Assembly (NCBI GenBank): GCA_025054715.1
Contig: JANWYH010000007.1
Span: 100,138 to 140,276 of the forward strand
DNA length: 40,139 bases
DNA from: Pyrinomonadaceae bacterium
Lineage (GTDB): Bacteria > Acidobacteriota > Blastocatellia > Pyrinomonadales > Pyrinomonadaceae
Reading direction: 5' to 3'
Part shown: positions 7,954-16,672 of the stretch, one piece after another
Numbering within the stretch: position 1 is the first letter of the stretch
How the letters are laid out: each line of letters opens with the position of its first letter
Position numbers and translations under genes: made by a program
The notes under the pieces: generated by a model
Seen by the model: only the letters and a program-made list of their open reading frames with translations
The model's database searches: none
What the model was told of the DNA's origin: nothing

Positions 7954-9458
7954 TACCTCTTCCTTTGAAAAAGCTTTCCAGAAAGATTAACAAACCAAAG
8001 ACTTATAACAACAACCAATAAGGTTCTTATTATTGAAGGAAAAATCGTAGCATAAAACGATTCATAAGAAACAACTGTAAGTAACGGATAGTAAGCTACT
8101 TTTTTCCACATAGCAGGGTATTTAGTTTCTATAAGCGTTGAGTATATGAGTCTAAAATAAGCTCCGACGAGGATCATCCCGAGCGGAATCCCCAATGGTC
8201 CAAAGTTTCTGAGTAAATCACCAAACGGAGTTATGGTAAAAGAGTTTTCACCATAGTTGAAGTATAGATCGCTATACGCTCTCGCATCTGAGGTATTTGG
8301 CTTTTCTGGATACAGAAAACGCGGGACGAAAGAGTACAGCAGGTCATTGAAGATATTGTTTTCTAGACCGTAGGCTGCTTCATAAGGAGCCAGTTTTTCG
8401 TAGTTTGAGACTACTACTGCTAGAGAACTTAAGTTTTCAATTCTTTCGGCCAATGCTCTTGCTCCATCTTCCAGGACTAAATCTAAGTCTTGCTTTGAAA
8501 GGTATTCAATCGTAGCGGCTGCTTGACCTATGTAATCTCCTGCTTCTATTCTTGCCTCAGAACCTTTTATGTTTCGGAAACTGGTTCCATATATAGCACC
8601 CAAAAAGGCAGCGATTGATAAAACCACCCCTAAGATAACTATCTGGATGATTTTTACCTTTTTGCCAGCATAAAAATAGGCTGCTGCTATGGGAAGAAGG
8701 CTTAGCATTAGAGCACTTCTACTTCCTATTAAAACTGTTCTAATCGGGATTACTACTATCAGAAAAGCTGCAATCAGATAGTAAACCGCAGTTTTATTCT
8801 TTTCACTAAAAAAGGCTAGCCACAACAAAAAAACGCCTTCCGTAAGAAGCACTTGCAAGAAAATCAGCAGGCCATCAAATATTTCCACATTCTCTGCTTT
8901 CTGATACCCAAGCAGTCCCCTTAGAAAGCTTAAGATATTTACACCAAAGCCCGCAATTATTAAGCCTATACCGCCAAGTAAAGTCTCAGAAGGTTTCCAA
9001 TCAATTTTTGGAAGCTTCTCATCCAAAAGCCTTGCGGCTTTCCTGCTTATTGGACTTGCAAAACCTATTATTAAGCCAATGTAACCTAAAGCAACATATA
9101 TAAGGCTAAGTGGTAGATTTTTCTTTTGGTCCTCAATAAAAGCTAAATAAAACGGATCAGACCATCCAAAACTTAGAATAACTCCACCTAAGACAAGTGC
9201 TGGGAAGATATAGAATAGACTCCCAAAAATCAACGGATGAAACGGGTCAAAGCTCCCTTTGTAAAAGTAGTAGAATACGGGGGATAGTACTACCACTCCA
9301 GCTAAAAAGCACCATGGCAATAGATAAAAATCTCCAAAAACTTCCCCGTCTAAGTCAATCCACAAAAAAGTAAAGCTTAAGACGAGGCAGGTAAGCCAAG
9401 CCGTTACAGAAGCTAGCAACAATTGATGTCCGTCTTTCACAGTCTTTCTTTTAACCAT
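7953..9458 (-). CDS. wzy: Wzy-like O-antigen/polysaccharide polymerase
   Basis: A 501-residue polytopic membrane protein with about a dozen hydrophobic segments and a large hydrophilic loop around residues 290-390, the usual shape of Wzy/O-antigen polymerases. Sequence conservation in this family is poor, so the call rests on topology and on its place in a locus that has Wzx, Wzc and OPX partners but no other polymerase candidate. It would join lipid-linked repeat units on the periplasmic face. The ATG at 9458 overlaps the epimerase gene by 22 bases. A GTG at 9440, overlapping that stop as GTGA, is an equally possible start and would shorten the protein by 6 residues. Confidence 0.72.
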   Translation of the reverse strand: MVKRKTVKDGHQLLLASVTAWLTCLVLSFTFLWIDLDGEVFGDFYLLPWCFLAGVVVLSPVFYYFYKGSFDPFHPLIFGSLFYIFPALVLGGVILSFGWSDPFYLAFIEDQKKNLPLSLIYVALGYIGLIIGFASPISRKAARLLDEKLPKIDWKPSETLLGGIGLIIAGFGVNILSFLRGLLGYQKAENVEIFDGLLIFLQVLLTEGVFLLWLAFFSEKNKTAVYYLIAAFLIVVIPIRTVLIGSRSALMLSLLPIAAAYFYAGKKVKIIQIVILGVVLSIAAFLGAIYGTSFRNIKGSEARIEAGDYIGQAAATIEYLSKQDLDLVLEDGARALAERIENLSSLAVVVSNYEKLAPYEAAYGLENNIFNDLLYSFVPRFLYPEKPNTSDARAYSDLYFNYGENSFTITPFGDLLRNFGPLGIPLGMILVGAYFRLIYSTLIETKYPAMWKKVAYYPLLTVVSYESFYATIFPSIIRTLLVVVISLWFVNLSGKLFQRKR

Positions 9459-10348
9459 TTTGCAAAACGTTCTACACCCTCGTCAAATTCAACCTTTGGA
9501 CTCCACATCAGTTCCCTTTTAGCTAGTTCTATCGAAAGCACGTTAATCGGCACATCCAGTCGCCGTTTCTTCCCTGTATATATTTTCTTTATCCTTTTTG
9601 CTAGCACTTTTTCTATCGTGTCTAGAACTTCGTTCAGGCTTCTACCGTTGCCGGAGCCTATATTAAAGATTTTCTGTTCTCCTTCGTAGGCCATTACCCT
9701 TAAAAAAGCATCTATCACATCATCCACATGTATGTAATCTCTTACGGTGCTACCGTCTCCCCAGATCTCTATTTCTTCGTCACGCAGCGCCTTTGCAAGA
9801 AACACGGCGATTGCTCCTTGTGCTGAGTTAGTTTTTTGCCTTTCTCCAAAAGCGTTCGCAACTCTTAATATCCTGTATTCTAATCCGTAAAGATGATGAA
9901 AGAGCGATAGATATTTTTCACAGGTGAGCTTTGTAATTCCGTAAGAGCAGATTGGATTCGTTGGGTGGCTTTCCTTTATTGGAATTTCAAGAGGCATTCC
10001 ATATACTGTCCCACCAGAAGATATAAAAATCACCTTTTGCACGTTTTCTTCTAGACAAAGTTCTAGTAGTCTTATTGTCCCGATGACATTCGTTTGAACA
10101 TCAAAGATCGGTGATTCGTTTGAGCTGCTAGGTAGAGTTGTGGAAATTAGATGGAAGCACGTATCACAGCCTCTTAAAGCTTGTCTTAGACTTTCTTCAT
10201 CTAGAAAGTTACCCTCAATTTTTTCAATCCTTGGTATCTTACTTCTTATGGTTTTATCAAAACACTTTACATCGTAGCCTTTAGCTAGCAAAGCTTCCGT
10301 CAAATGTGATCCTATGAAACCGTCACTTCCTAAAACTGCACACTTCAT
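9437..10348 (-). CDS. NAD-dependent nucleotide-sugar epimerase/dehydratase (GalE-like SDR)
   Basis: Extended SDR protein of 303 residues. Dinucleotide-binding motif GSDGFIGSH lies at 7-15, ISSGGTVYG at 109-117 with the catalytic Ser/Tyr environment, and Y136/K140 in SYGITK form the YxxxK pair. RVANAFGERQ, RDYIHVDDV and FNIGSG complete the family pattern for UDP-hexose or UDP-HexNAc 4-epimerases. It is ATGA-coupled to the methyltransferase upstream. It presumably supplies a UDP-Gal, UDP-GalNAc or uronic-acid epimer for the polymer; the substrate cannot be told from sequence, and a dehydratase role is also possible. Confidence 0.82.
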   Translation of the reverse strand: MKCAVLGSDGFIGSHLTEALLAKGYDVKCFDKTIRSKIPRIEKIEGNFLDEESLRQALRGCDTCFHLISTTLPSSSNESPIFDVQTNVIGTIRLLELCLEENVQKVIFISSGGTVYGMPLEIPIKESHPTNPICSYGITKLTCEKYLSLFHHLYGLEYRILRVANAFGERQKTNSAQGAIAVFLAKALRDEEIEIWGDGSTVRDYIHVDDVIDAFLRVMAYEGEQKIFNIGSGNGRSLNEVLDTIEKVLAKRIKKIYTGKKRRLDVPINVLSIELAKRELMWSPKVEFDEGVERFAKWLKERL

Positions 10349-11010
10349 TTTAATTTAGCAATTAGAACTCTGTTGCTTCCACGCTTATTTCCTTTTACAA
10401 AAGGGTAAAGCATTGCTGCTAGGACGCCAGAAAGCCATCCCTTTATGTTATGTTTTCCAAGGGTGAATTCATGAAGAACGTATTTATCAGAAATTTTTTC
10501 AAAGCTAGCTTCTTCAAGTGCCATGTCTAGTTTCCAACTGAACACGGGTGTTATATGCGCCGACCTAATGGTTGAATACTCATCAAAATAAGCTAACCTT
10601 CCCTTTATTAGGAACATGACTCGTGAATTTATAGCCTCAACGTTCGGAGTAGTTAAGAATAAAAGCCCGTCCTTTTTGAGAAGTCTTGCACATTCTCTGA
10701 TAAAGGCAAACGGGTTTTCCAGATGTTCTATAATTTCTATCGCTATGGCCACATCGAAGCGACCAAAATCACGGACTATACTTTCTGCAAATCCAACTTC
10801 ATCAAGATTAACGCTCAGGAAGGGAGCTTTTATTTTCCAGTTTTCTCTATCAACTCCTACAACTAGGTCACCTCTTAGAATTGCCTTCTGCGCAAATGCG
10901 CCTTCTCCTGCTCCTAAGTCAATTACTTTTGCGCCTTTAGGAACCTTCTTCTGGTACTCGTCAAAGACTATCTGGTGTAGTTTTTCTGGCGCCTTTGCTG
11001 AAACTTCCAT
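10345..11010 (-). CDS. Class I SAM-dependent methyltransferase
   Basis: Rossmann-fold methyltransferase of about 221 residues. Motif I is VIDLGAGEGAFA, followed by VVGVDREN, FDVAIAIEIIEHLENPFAFI and LLFLTTPN (motifs II to IV). The frame can be extended to 11100, but that would run 88 bases into the previous gene with an uncharacteristic Arg-rich sequence. The ATG at 11010, two bases after the upstream stop, is chosen. A hydrophobic C-terminal patch (GWLSGVLAAMLYPFV) may contact the membrane. Members of this group in glycan loci often O-methylate sugars or cap chains, but nothing here fixes the substrate. Confidence 0.8.
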   Translation of the reverse strand: MEVSAKAPEKLHQIVFDEYQKKVPKGAKVIDLGAGEGAFAQKAILRGDLVVGVDRENWKIKAPFLSVNLDEVGFAESIVRDFGRFDVAIAIEIIEHLENPFAFIRECARLLKKDGLLFLTTPNVEAINSRVMFLIKGRLAYFDEYSTIRSAHITPVFSWKLDMALEEASFEKISDKYVLHEFTLGKHNIKGWLSGVLAAMLYPFVKGNKRGSNRVLIAKLK

Positions 11011-11012
11011 AT

Positions 11013-11675
11013 TCAAGCGATTTTGCAAACGGCTATCACTCCGTCGGCAAGTTGACGCGATATTTTCACTGCAACGTCGTTTACGAAATTGTAGTACCAA
11101 GGGTTATATATTCTATGCTCTGGACCTATGTCGTAGAAATAGAAATTTTCTACTTTAAGGCCTGCACGCTTTACGATCAGGTTCAAAGTTCTGTATGAGT
11201 AATAAGCAACGTGATCTGGATGCACTGGTTCGTTTTCGCCACCCTTACCCCTTAGTGCATATATTGCGAATCTTAGTCCGGAATAAGCATTTATTGTAGT
11301 AATTATAAGTATAGTCTCGCTATTCATAAATCGCTTTATTCCGTTTAAGAAGAGGCCCGGATTGGACAGATGCTCTATGACTTCACCCGCTACGATGACT
11401 TCAAACTTTTCATTTAGGCTTGATTCTTCTAATTTTTCTAGATCTCCTTTATAAAGGTTTTTAACTCCGTGATGCCGAAGCTCCTCTATTCCTCTTTCGT
11501 CCGCATCAATTCCATAAAGTTCTCTACAAATCTGCATTAGTTGGAAGTGGAGCAGGCTTCCGTCCTTTATCGAGTTTTCAGTGTATGGAAAATTTGTGCA
11601 TCCAAGGTGTAAAACCTTTTTGTCTTTGCACATCCTTTTTATAAACTCAACTCTATGCACGAGCTCTATTCTCAT
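11013..11675 (-). CDS. Class I SAM-dependent methyltransferase
   Basis: A 220-residue methyltransferase-like protein, distinct from the one downstream. The SAM-site strand reads VLHLGCTNFPYTEN, a variant of the usual GxGxG loop. It is followed by LYGIDADERGIEEL (acidic ribose-binding end) and FEVIVAGEVIEHLSNPGLFL. The region HPDHVAYYSYRTLNLIVKRA resembles glycan-locus methyltransferases. It lies two bases after the flippase gene and two before the next methyltransferase, so the pair is probably co-made. Sugar or phosphate methylation is inferred from context; the altered glycine loop leaves some doubt about activity. Confidence 0.78.
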   Translation of the reverse strand: MRIELVHRVEFIKRMCKDKKVLHLGCTNFPYTENSIKDGSLLHFQLMQICRELYGIDADERGIEELRHHGVKNLYKGDLEKLEESSLNEKFEVIVAGEVIEHLSNPGLFLNGIKRFMNSETILIITTINAYSGLRFAIYALRGKGGENEPVHPDHVAYYSYRTLNLIVKRAGLKVENFYFYDIGPEHRIYNPWYYNFVNDVAVKISRQLADGVIAVCKIA

Positions 11676-11677
11676 CT

Positions 11678-13147
11678 CTAACCTCTCTTGGTAATGACCT
11701 TTATTTCTTTGATGTCTATCAAACCAACGGCAAATGCCATTGTTAAAAACATAATAGATGAAAACAATAGAAATACAAGGATGTTACTAACTTCAAGGAC
11801 CGTCAAAGTCATTTTTAAGACCAACATTCCAGAAAATACAAACAGAAGCTTTATTATCAGCGATAGCCAAAACTTTAACAAAACTTTCCCAAACGCTTTC
11901 TTCTCAAAAGTAACAGTTATAAAAAACAAGGCAAGTGTTCCTAAGAGCCGCCCTATAGCTATACCTTCTACGTTATAAAGCGATGATAAATAGATCATTG
12001 AGGCAATTGAAATGGGAAAGCTGATTCCATATGACAAAAAGGATATTTGTGGTTTACCGACACCGTCGAAAACCTGCCAGCAGACGCCGACAATTGTAAT
12101 AAAGAAATAAGTTAGGACGTGAAAAGCCAAGATCGCTGTGCATTCTTTTGCTAGATCGCTCCCTAGCCAAAAGCTGAGAAATTCATCTTTTTCTAGTAGA
12201 AAAAAGCCAGTGAAAAAGAGTGAGATTAACGCTGCAAATTTTATGGATTTTGTATAAACATTTAGAATTTGCTCGGGCTTTTCCTTTTTTATCTGGCTAG
12301 TCATAGGAAAGACAAACTGACTCAAACTGGCAATAAAAAAATGCATTTGAATTCCGACCATCATTGCCAGGGCGTAATAACTGAGGCTTTCCGCACCGTA
12401 ATTTCTGGTTACCAGTATTCTCTCAAATAAGAATAAGAAATTGCTAAGTAGCTGATAGCCAAATGTTGAAGCTCCATACTTGAAAATCTCTTTAAACGCC
12501 CAGATGCTTGGCTTGAAGCTTATAGTCTGCAGCAACCGCTTAGCTGCAAGATAAAAGGTAGCTGCTGAGAAAAGATTTGCAACAAAATTCCAGAAAACCA
12601 GATGTATAAGACCGTATCCGGCAAATGCTAGGGCTATGTTACCTAGATTGAGAAGCAAGCCAGCAGTTACATTAACTTTTGAGTATATTTCAAACTTTTG
12701 AAAGCCTAATACTGTAGCTATGAAGGTTTGCGCTAAGAACAAGATTGCTACAGACATAGCAGCAAAGTATAAAGCAAGTTTTACCTCTTGGTGCCATTTG
12801 TCTTCTATTAGCAACAGGTTCTTTATGAGGGGCTCATTGAAAATCAGTATAGCTGAGGTTACCACGAGAGAGAAAACAAAGTTAACTGCGAGGCTTGTTG
12901 AGATGAGACTTATAGGTTTTTGCTTTTCCTCACTTGCGGCTATGTGTTTTGTAATGGCTCTCGTTGTATTGAAAATGAAAAGGTAACTTATAAATCCCAG
13001 TATTAACGAATACAAGCCATATTCCTCTACACCAATTTTAACGACCAGGATGCGTGCCGTAAAAAAACTTATCACTACGGGAACGAACCAGCCGAAAAAA
13101 CCATTGATGGCGTTTTTTATAGCCTTTCTTGCGAGGGATTCTGTCAT
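11678..13147 (-). CDS. wzx: Wzx-like lipid-linked oligosaccharide flippase
   Basis: A 489-residue MOP-superfamily membrane protein with 12 to 14 hydrophobic segments. The N-terminus GFFGWFVPVVISFFTARILV with VGVEEYGLYSLILGF after it is characteristic of polysaccharide flippases. It would move undecaprenyl-linked repeat units from the inner to the outer leaflet of the inner membrane, feeding the Wzy-like polymerase. The start overlaps the GT4 stop as ATGA. No other transporter (no ABC pair) is in the locus, supporting a Wzx/Wzy mode of assembly. Confidence 0.88.
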   Translation of the reverse strand: MTESLARKAIKNAINGFFGWFVPVVISFFTARILVVKIGVEEYGLYSLILGFISYLFIFNTTRAITKHIAASEEKQKPISLISTSLAVNFVFSLVVTSAILIFNEPLIKNLLLIEDKWHQEVKLALYFAAMSVAILFLAQTFIATVLGFQKFEIYSKVNVTAGLLLNLGNIALAFAGYGLIHLVFWNFVANLFSAATFYLAAKRLLQTISFKPSIWAFKEIFKYGASTFGYQLLSNFLFLFERILVTRNYGAESLSYYALAMMVGIQMHFFIASLSQFVFPMTSQIKKEKPEQILNVYTKSIKFAALISLFFTGFFLLEKDEFLSFWLGSDLAKECTAILAFHVLTYFFITIVGVCWQVFDGVGKPQISFLSYGISFPISIASMIYLSSLYNVEGIAIGRLLGTLALFFITVTFEKKAFGKVLLKFWLSLIIKLLFVFSGMLVLKMTLTVLEVSNILVFLLFSSIMFLTMAFAVGLIDIKEIKVITKRG

Positions 13148-14304
13148 TGGGATTCGTAGATTTCAACCATTCTTTTGCTAATTTTCTCTGCATCGAATTT
13201 TTCTTCTACAAGGTGTCTTCCTGCTTTTGCCAGCCTTTGCCTCATGGATGCATCTTCAATGAGCAAGCTTACTGCATCTGCTAGTCTATCCGCTAGCATG
13301 TTGTGGTCGTTTATCAAAATACCTGTCACTCCGTGAATTATTGCTTCTGGGATAGCTCCTACTGCAGTTGAAACTACTGGTTTTTCCAAAGCCATTGCCT
13401 CTAGTATTGCGATAGGAAGCCCCTCTTTTTTGCTTGGTAAAACGAAGATATCTGCCTCACTAAGCATTGCTAAATAGTCTTCCCTAGTAGGTATTTCACT
13501 TATTAAGGTAAAGTTTTCTTCTAGCTGATAAGCAGGGATTTTTTCTGCATCCTCGCTGCTTAAAGGTGTGTTGGATAGCCAGATAAAAGTTACGTTTTTA
13601 TGCTTGGAAAGAACTTTTTTGGCTGCAGTTAGGAATTCCCATCTCCCCTTTCGATCTATGAACTGTCCGGCACATATTATTTTAAGCTTATCTGTGGGAA
13701 AAAATTTTTTTCTTGACACCTTCTTGATTTCTTCGACGCTTATGCCTGAGTATATGACTTCTGCTTTTTTGAATCCGTAGCTTTCAATCCAGCTGCGACT
13801 CAACTCGTTTGATGCAAAGATTTGAAAGTTTTTTTGCTTACTTAACAGCCAAAGTTTTACGCGCCATAAGATTTCTCGCCATTTGCTTGTAGAAGCAGGG
13901 TTGTGAACCGTAAATAAAACCTTGTTTTTTCTAGAAAGTAGGTAAAGAAACAGAAACGATTGCCAAGGGGCAAAGTCAATATGGAAGATAACCTTCTTTT
14001 CATCTCCTAACTTTGTCAGGTATCTATAAAAGACTAGTTCGGATTTAAGTTTTCTGTAATGGCGTCGTAATTTACCAATAAGACCTTTAGCTACAGACGT
14101 ATCAAGAACCGAGTTTAATCTGGCATATTCTATGTTCATCGAGTCAAGAATCTGAACCATCTGGTTGTTCGTGATTTCATTTGGCATTACAACAAATACC
14201 TGGTGCTTTTTTAAAGCTTCTTTCATTAACGAGAGGAAGTATATTTGTACCCCGCCCCACTCTTTATAATTCCATGCATAGACGATTTTCTTGATATTAC
14301 ACAT
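13144..14304 (-). CDS. GT4 family glycosyltransferase
   Basis: Retaining GT-B glycosyltransferase of 386 residues. The acceptor domain carries WGGVQIYFLSL at 16-26. The donor domain has ICAGQFIDRKGRWEFLTA at 210-227 and the EX7E motif E294-GLPIAIL-E302, followed by KPVVSTAVGAIPEAI. It is the first gene after the promoter gap and starts at an ATG directly attached to the shared leader element, with no obvious Shine-Dalgarno sequence between them. Translation initiation here may be weak or dependent on the leader. The donor sugar is not readable. Confidence 0.86.
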   Translation of the reverse strand: MCNIKKIVYAWNYKEWGGVQIYFLSLMKEALKKHQVFVVMPNEITNNQMVQILDSMNIEYARLNSVLDTSVAKGLIGKLRRHYRKLKSELVFYRYLTKLGDEKKVIFHIDFAPWQSFLFLYLLSRKNKVLFTVHNPASTSKWREILWRVKLWLLSKQKNFQIFASNELSRSWIESYGFKKAEVIYSGISVEEIKKVSRKKFFPTDKLKIICAGQFIDRKGRWEFLTAAKKVLSKHKNVTFIWLSNTPLSSEDAEKIPAYQLEENFTLISEIPTREDYLAMLSEADIFVLPSKKEGLPIAILEAMALEKPVVSTAVGAIPEAIIHGVTGILINDHNMLADRLADAVSLLIEDASMRQRLAKAGRHLVEEKFDAEKISKRMVEIYESQ

Positions 14305-14365
14305 TAAATGTCTGACTGCCGACAGTTGAACTAAAACTTTAGGTAAAGTTAAAGTAGTTACACAA
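14303..14365 (-). promoter_or_regulatory. Promoter and shared leader element, copy 2
   Basis: On the minus strand TTGTGT (14360-14365), an 18-base spacer and TAAAGT (14336-14341) occupy the same relative positions as the promoter at 4818-4880. The 39 bases from TAAAGT onward match that copy at 30 positions, including all of AACTGTCGGCA and the TGTC-N8-GACA inverted repeat (14309-14324). The element runs into the start codon of the GT4 gene, so the leader would be only about 25-30 bases. The -35 match is weak (3 of 6), which could mean an activator is needed. The conserved spacing of -10 box and repeat is the main argument that this is functional. Confidence 0.5.
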
Positions 14366-15272
14366 GTTTATTCCTAAAAACTTCTTTAAGTTCTGGCTCT
14401 TTTTGCCTCTCCGCCCAATCACCTTCTATGTTTTTCCTAAGCCAAAACCTTATAAGAAACATTAAGAAACCCACTAAACCCTTTATTTTTGACGGTGCTC
14501 CGAACCAGTAGGCATAGAATCTTCTTCTTAAGTTCTGAGGTTTCTTTAGGTCAATAAACAGAAAATCTATTTTTTCTCTCAAGCATAAGTCTTTGACGCT
14601 CTTTGGAATGGTGTTTGGTTGGACAAACACTTTAGCCCTTGGATCTAATATGAGACGCCATCCCTTTTTGCGAAGTCTGGGAGTATATTCTGCATCACCA
14701 AAATTTGGAAAGCGTCTTGAATCCATAAGTCCTGCTTCTTTTATAGCTTCTGTAGGTATGAGGATACAGTTACCTACTATTAGCTCAACTTCCCATGGTC
14801 GTTCAGGCACACTCCAAACTGTTTGATGTCGCCAATGTCGCCATCCGCCGAGCCATGTTTTCCAAACGGGTGCGACCTGAAACACCTTGTGGGGCTGATC
14901 CCAGAGAAGCAATAATGCCCCGACTATAGATTTTTCGTTTTTTTCAGCAGTTTCTACCATGTATTGCAGGAAGTCTACATCAAAAATTTGATCGTCATTT
15001 ATCATCAAAATGTATTTTGGGTTGTGCTTAAAAGCTGCGTTTATTCCAACGTTCATTCCCTCTGTATACCAAAGATTTCCATCTCCTTTGACTATCTCAA
15101 CCTCGGGGAATTGCTCGGATATTGCTTTTGAGGTTCCGTCGGTTGACCCATCATCAACCACTATGATGTGAACATTTAGACCTTCCTTATTTACTTTTGC
15201 CAAGCTTTTAAGGCAAAGAAGCGTAATGTCACGTCTATTGTGAACAGTTGTAACAACGCAAACTCGGATCAT
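14358..15272 (-). CDS. GT2 family glycosyltransferase, rhamnosyltransferase-like
   Basis: Inverting GT-A glycosyltransferase of 304 residues. VVDDGSTDGT at 38-47 is the nucleotide site; GDGNLWYTEGMNVGINAAF at 63-81 and INDDQ at 91-95 hold the DXD-equivalent metal site. NFGDAEYTPRLRKKGWRLI supplies the C-terminal acidic cluster. The GNLWYTEGMN wording is frequent in rhamnosyl- and hexosyltransferases of capsule and O-antigen loci. A hydrophobic stretch near 262-276 may bind the membrane. It is ATGA-coupled to the dehydrogenase gene and is the last gene of the first sub-operon. Confidence 0.86.
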   Translation of the reverse strand: MIRVCVVTTVHNRRDITLLCLKSLAKVNKEGLNVHIIVVDDGSTDGTSKAISEQFPEVEIVKGDGNLWYTEGMNVGINAAFKHNPKYILMINDDQIFDVDFLQYMVETAEKNEKSIVGALLLLWDQPHKVFQVAPVWKTWLGGWRHWRHQTVWSVPERPWEVELIVGNCILIPTEAIKEAGLMDSRRFPNFGDAEYTPRLRKKGWRLILDPRAKVFVQPNTIPKSVKDLCLREKIDFLFIDLKKPQNLRRRFYAYWFGAPSKIKGLVGFLMFLIRFWLRKNIEGDWAERQKEPELKEVFRNKLV

Positions 15273-16660
15273 GATTTAACAGCTTCAGAAGGTTTTTCCT
15301 TTGTTCCAAGCCAGATTTGCTTCAACCTCTTTGTGTTTGCTGTATCATCATTGCTTTTTCCGAAAGCAATGTAATTGATATGATCTTCGTTTTCGAGTTT
15401 CTTCATCATTCTCCAGAAGTCTATGACGGTAACTTTTCGATACTGATTCTTGAAGTCTTCGGCTTCGAGTTTTTCAAATTCTGGATGAGGTGTCGCTATT
15501 AAAACTGCTTCTGCTTGGTTGAGACATTCTTTTAGGTTATCGAGCACTACTATATGTCCATGAAGTTCCTGAAGTGCCATTTCTCCTGCCAAAGGATCAT
15601 ACCCGATGACTCTGTAACCTGCTTTCGACAGAGCTTCGGCTATATAAAGAGACTGAGATTCTTCCGTAACATGAGAAAATGGTTTGTAGGCAAGTCCGAG
15701 TATGGCAACGGTGCTGTTCGGTCTGAGAATTTCTTTTAGCTTTTCGGTTACTCTGTTAGGAATCGAACGGTTCATCGAGTCTGTTACTTCGGCAAGCTTC
15801 GCCTGAACGCCTAGCTGTTTCGCGATGAACGAAAGAGCTATGTTATCCCTGGGAAAGCATGGTCCACCGTAACCTAACCCGCCTTTTAAGTATTTGTGAC
15901 CTATGCGACTATCGAGACCTAAAGCTCTTGTGACTACATCGACATCTCCGCCGGGGATGTTCTCGCATATTTCTGCCAGCATGTTTGCAAAGGTTATTTT
16001 TGTTGTCACAAAAGTGTTGACGGCTATTTTCGTAAGCTCAGCCATTTCAATACTCATGCGGGCTGAAGGAGCTTTGTTTTCGACTACCATTGCATAGAGT
16101 TTTTCTAATTCGCTACCGCTTCTTTCGTCAAGTTCTCCTATAAGGGTGAAGTCCGGGTTCAAGAAATTTTCTATCACGCTTCCCAAGGCTATAAATTCCG
16201 GACTATAACAAACGCCAAAGTCTTTTCCCGCTTTCTTGCCGGATTCTTTTTCGAGTATAGGAATAAGAACCTGACGAGTTGAGCCCGGAAGGACCGTGCT
16301 TGTTAGCACTACGTTGTGGTAGTTTTTCTTTTTTGCCAGTGCTCGCCCGATTTCTTTGTATGCCCATGATACGTATTGTAGGGAGAAAGCGCCTCGCTCA
16401 TCACTCGGTGTCGGCACTATGACAAAGGATATATCTGAGTTCAGTACCGCTTCTTCGTGGCTTAGAGTTGCTTTTAGTCTATCTCTGTTAGCCTTTATCA
16501 TTTCATTAAGGCCGGTTTCTTGAACAGGAGCACTTGCGTTATTTATTGCATCAACTACCTTGTGACTTATGTCAACTCCTATTACCTTAAATCCTCGATG
16601 AGCAAAGCAAGCTGCCATGCTTGCTCCTAACTTCCCTAATCCTATAACAGATATTTGCAT
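15269..16660 (-). CDS. UDP-glucose/GDP-mannose dehydrogenase family enzyme
   Basis: NAD-dependent, four-electron nucleotide-sugar 6-dehydrogenase of 463 residues. GLGKLG at 7-12 binds NAD. Residues K211 and N215 in AELTKIAVNTF and the nucleophile C268 in GGLGYGGPCFPRD are the conserved catalytic set. The C-terminal NAD/UDP-binding domain contains VAILGLAYKPFSHVTEES. The product is a nucleotide-linked uronic acid; UDP-glucose, UDP-HexNAc and GDP-mannose are all possible substrates. The sequence PVQETGLNEMI at 45-55 is common to UDP-glucose dehydrogenases. It has a GGAG ribosome site. The polymer is therefore probably acidic. Confidence 0.9.
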   Translation of the reverse strand: MQISVIGLGKLGASMAACFAHRGFKVIGVDISHKVVDAINNASAPVQETGLNEMIKANRDRLKATLSHEEAVLNSDISFVIVPTPSDERGAFSLQYVSWAYKEIGRALAKKKNYHNVVLTSTVLPGSTRQVLIPILEKESGKKAGKDFGVCYSPEFIALGSVIENFLNPDFTLIGELDERSGSELEKLYAMVVENKAPSARMSIEMAELTKIAVNTFVTTKITFANMLAEICENIPGGDVDVVTRALGLDSRIGHKYLKGGLGYGGPCFPRDNIALSFIAKQLGVQAKLAEVTDSMNRSIPNRVTEKLKEILRPNSTVAILGLAYKPFSHVTEESQSLYIAEALSKAGYRVIGYDPLAGEMALQELHGHIVVLDNLKECLNQAEAVLIATPHPEFEKLEAEDFKNQYRKVTVIDFWRMMKKLENEDHINYIAFGKSNDDTANTKRLKQIWLGTKEKPSEAVKS

Positions 16661-16672
16661 ATTTTACTCCAC

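Noticed and set aside
11011-11100. N-terminal extension of the methyltransferase gene to 11100
   Set aside because: It lies inside the previous gene, is Arg-rich and unlike the family; an ATG two bases after the upstream stop explains the gene better.
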